Source: Paenisporosarcina sp. FSL H8-0542
Lineage (GTDB): Bacteria; Bacillota; Bacilli; Bacillales_A; Planococcaceae
Length of the DNA stretch: 64,000 bases
Assembly (NCBI RefSeq): GCF_038632915.1
Contig: NZ_CP152050.1
Span: 3,007,001-3,071,000 of the forward strand
Reading direction: 5' to 3'
Shown piece after piece: positions 62,243 through 64,000 of the stretch. The translations under genes were made by a program, and so were the position numbers. Every line of letters begins with the position of its first letter. Position 1 is the first letter of the stretch. Under the pieces are notes generated by a model. That model was not told the origin of the DNA, searched no databases, and saw only the letters and a program-made list of their open reading frames with translations.

Positions 62243-62794
62243 TTACTCTACTTTCACTAGGGGCCATGTTGCTGACCAGTTTTTTTGCTTAACTCTATCA
62301 AAATATATTTGCGATCCTTCAAAATAAGGGGTGGGAGAGATTTTCATTGCTAATAAGTCTCTGACTCCATGTGGAGCGCATAAATGAAGTTCCCCTTTGT
62401 CATCAAAAGTTATGCCAATAGCTGTGGCTGTCTCTGGAAATTTTGACATCCCATCTATTGAGGATATATAGGGTTCTACCTTGTTCAAAGTATGCATCCT
62501 TGCTTGATTTTTAACGGACCAAGGAATGGTTGAGTCTAATTTAATTAGTTCTTTTTCATAGAGTTTTTCAATGTGTTCGTCCAAATTTTCCGAATCGAAA
62601 TAAATGACATCCACATCTGGAAGTATGGTTTTTTCAGAAAATCCATGTAATTCATCCCATACTTTTGCTCTTATGAATCCAGCACATATCCACCAGTCGG
62701 GTAACTCTAGTGTAGCTGCTTGTCTGATAACATTCATCATCCACTCGTCATTAGAAATGGCTTCTACAATTTCTTGTTCATTTGATAATTTCAT
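62243..62794 (-). CDS. Nucleotidyltransferase family protein (DUF925 type)
   Basis: A 183-residue protein with ICAGFIRAKVWDELHGF and PDVDVIYFD, the Gly and Asp-x-Asp features of the NTP_transf_6/DUF925 nucleotidyltransferase-like family. HLCAPHGVRDLLAMKISPTPYF lies in the C-terminal part (broken across residues 137-158) and WSATWPLVKV at the end. The function of the family is unknown; one reading is a toxin-like or RNA-modifying nucleotidyltransferase. A weak ribosome binding site precedes the ATG. A GC-rich stem with a TTTTTC tail (62220-62266) may end it. Confidence 0.75.
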   Translation of the reverse strand: MKLSNEQEIVEAISNDEWMMNVIRQAATLELPDWWICAGFIRAKVWDELHGFSEKTILPDVDVIYFDSENLDEHIEKLYEKELIKLDSTIPWSVKNQARMHTLNKVEPYISSIDGMSKFPETATAIGITFDDKGELHLCAPHGVRDLLAMKISPTPYFEGSQIYFDRVKQKNWSATWPLVKVE

Positions 62795-62838
62795 TTTGAA
62801 CCTCTTTTAATCATCTTCATGGATCCTTTTGCCCTCAT

Positions 62839-63987
62839 CTACAGCCCCATTTTCTTCGCGACAATCACTTTCATAATTTCATTGCTGCCTGCATAAATCG
62901 AAGCGACTGGAATATCTCGATAACGCCTTGCAATTTTATATTCTTCCATATAGCCGTAGCCTCCGTGTAATTGCAAGCATTCACCAGAAATCTTCTTTGC
63001 AGTTTCCGTCAGCCAATACTTCGCCATGGACACTTTTGAGACAATGTCTTTCCCTGCCATATGATCTTCAATCAACGATTCAAGGAATGAATGACCAAGT
63101 TCAACTTCGGTGCTCATTTCAACTAACTTGAATTGCGTGTTCTGGAACGCTCCGATTGGCTTGCCGAATGCTTTACGGGACTTCACATAGTCCAGTGTCA
63201 TCTCGACCATATCTTCAGAAGCGGTTTGAGCTGAAATCGCCACCATCAATCTTTCCTGTTGGAGCTTCTCCATTAAATAAATGAAACCCTTTCCTTCTTC
63301 GCCAAGCAGGTTCTTAGCAGGCACTCGACAATCTTCAAAGTACAGCTCTGCTGTATCCTGCGCGTGCATGCCGACTTTGTTTAGCTTGCGTCCACGTGTA
63401 AACCCAGCCATGCCTTCCTCGATTACTAGCAAGCTGATTCCGCGATGCTTCGGTTCAATTTGTGTATCGGTTTTCACGACAACTACAACTAGATCCGCAT
63501 TGATGCCATTCGTAATGAAGGTTTTGGAACCATTTACGATATACGTATCACCATCAAGAACAGCAGTTGTTTGAATCGCCGCCAAATCAGATCCTGCCCC
63601 TGGTTCAGTCATGGCAATAGCGGTTATATGCTCGCCTGTTACACATCCCGGCAGCCAGCGCGCTTTCTGTTCGTCGTTTCCATACGCTTCAATATAAGGA
63701 ACCACGATATCATTATGCAGTCCAACACCTGTCAAGCTCGCTCCAACACGTTCCATCTCTTCTCCGATGATGACAGCGTATCGGAAATCAACTTCCAGTC
63801 CGCCATATTTCTCTTCAACTTGTGGGCTTAAATAACCCATGTCACCAAGCTTCCGCCAAAATGATTTAGGAATCATACGGTCTTCTTCCCACTGTTCGTA
63901 ATGAGGAGCAGCTTCTTTTTCCAAATATTTGCGAAGCGACTTGCGGAACATCATGTGCTCATCAGTCTCAAAACGGTATTTCCCCAT
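62839..63987 (-). CDS. Acyl-CoA dehydrogenase
   Basis: A 382-residue FAD enzyme of the acyl-CoA dehydrogenase family. AIAMTEPGAGSDLAAIQ and TFITNG bind the flavin, VKSRKAFGKPIGAFQNTQF is in the helical domain, and YAGSNEIMKVIVAKKMG lies near the end. The catalytic base position seen in many members (an E about 15 residues before the RxxE end) corresponds to SIYAGSNE, where Gly-Ser replaces EGT. The catalytic Glu therefore probably lies elsewhere, as in long-chain and isovaleryl types. AGGAGG precedes the ATG at 63987. No beta-oxidation neighbours are visible. Confidence 0.88.
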   Translation of the reverse strand: MGKYRFETDEHMMFRKSLRKYLEKEAAPHYEQWEEDRMIPKSFWRKLGDMGYLSPQVEEKYGGLEVDFRYAVIIGEEMERVGASLTGVGLHNDIVVPYIEAYGNDEQKARWLPGCVTGEHITAIAMTEPGAGSDLAAIQTTAVLDGDTYIVNGSKTFITNGINADLVVVVVKTDTQIEPKHRGISLLVIEEGMAGFTRGRKLNKVGMHAQDTAELYFEDCRVPAKNLLGEEGKGFIYLMEKLQQERLMVAISAQTASEDMVEMTLDYVKSRKAFGKPIGAFQNTQFKLVEMSTEVELGHSFLESLIEDHMAGKDIVSKVSMAKYWLTETAKKISGECLQLHGGYGYMEEYKIARRYRDIPVASIYAGSNEIMKVIVAKKMGL

Positions 63988-64000
63988 CAAGACTCCTCCT

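Overview
The window is chromosomal DNA from a low-to-moderate GC member of the Bacillales, most likely Planococcaceae (Sporosarcina or a close relative). This rests on strong AGGAGG-type ribosome binding sites, many TTG/GTG starts, compact intrinsic terminators, and genes common in that group (topB, helD, SE1832-type small protein, adenine deaminase, ThrE pair, L-lysine 6-dehydrogenase). No phage, IS transposase or CRISPR array was seen. The genus is an inference.

Layout. 0-8 kb: YczE-type membrane protein (partial), ybaK, topB, flavin reductase, an NAD(P)-binding protein, a PseG-like protein, a small SE1832-type protein and a YfmM-like ABC-F ATPase. 8-16.7 kb: phospholipase D-like protein, ECF sigma factor without a visible anti-sigma gene, CNNM/CorC transporter, M20 dipeptidase, nitroreductase, a DUF3307-like fragment, an HD-GYP fragment, a PlsY paralogue and a DegV protein. 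16.7-24 kb is decayed: an amidase and an M50 protease whose expected start codons read ATA, a frameshifted histidine-kinase tail, and a subtilisin-like protease split by a missing T. This stretch also holds tRNA-Ala(GGC) and a DUF2804 protein. 24-41 kb: GDPD, kynA, helD, tandem GNAT, acyltransferase-3, a heterodimeric ABC exporter behind a palindromic operator, EamA transporter, PAS-GGDEF-EAL protein, ThrE pair and adenine deaminase. 41-51.4 kb: beta-propeller protein, lipoprotein, a second ABC-F ATPase with a long leader, and a lysine-catabolic operon (aldehyde dehydrogenase, L-lysine 6-dehydrogenase, acyl-CoA dehydrogenase) with a CcpA cre site. 51.4-64 kb: an MFS exporter behind a candidate leader-peptide attenuator, VOC protein, nrdAB behind NrdR boxes and a cobalamin riboswitch, a helical protein, uppP with a DedA/UptA-like protein, metallophosphoesterase with a DUF4139 protein, a nucleotidyltransferase and a second acyl-CoA dehydrogenase.

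The strongest new signal lies upstream of the MFS gene (52715-52884). A promoter (ATGACA-N17-TATAAT) is followed by a 17-codon leader ORF with its own ribosome binding site and then by a hairpin that buries the MFS ribosome binding site. The middle RNA segment can pair either with the hairpin's 3' arm or with leader codons 11-13. This is the geometry of erm/cat-type translational attenuation.

Other signals are the dual NrdR plus B12-riboswitch control of nrdAB, two arrays of a TATC motif at an exact 21-bp period plus a related 20/21-bp array, four copies of a structured dispersed repeat, and six terminators whose hairpins contain a stop codon. All functional statements come from reading the sequence and recalling families; no database search was run.
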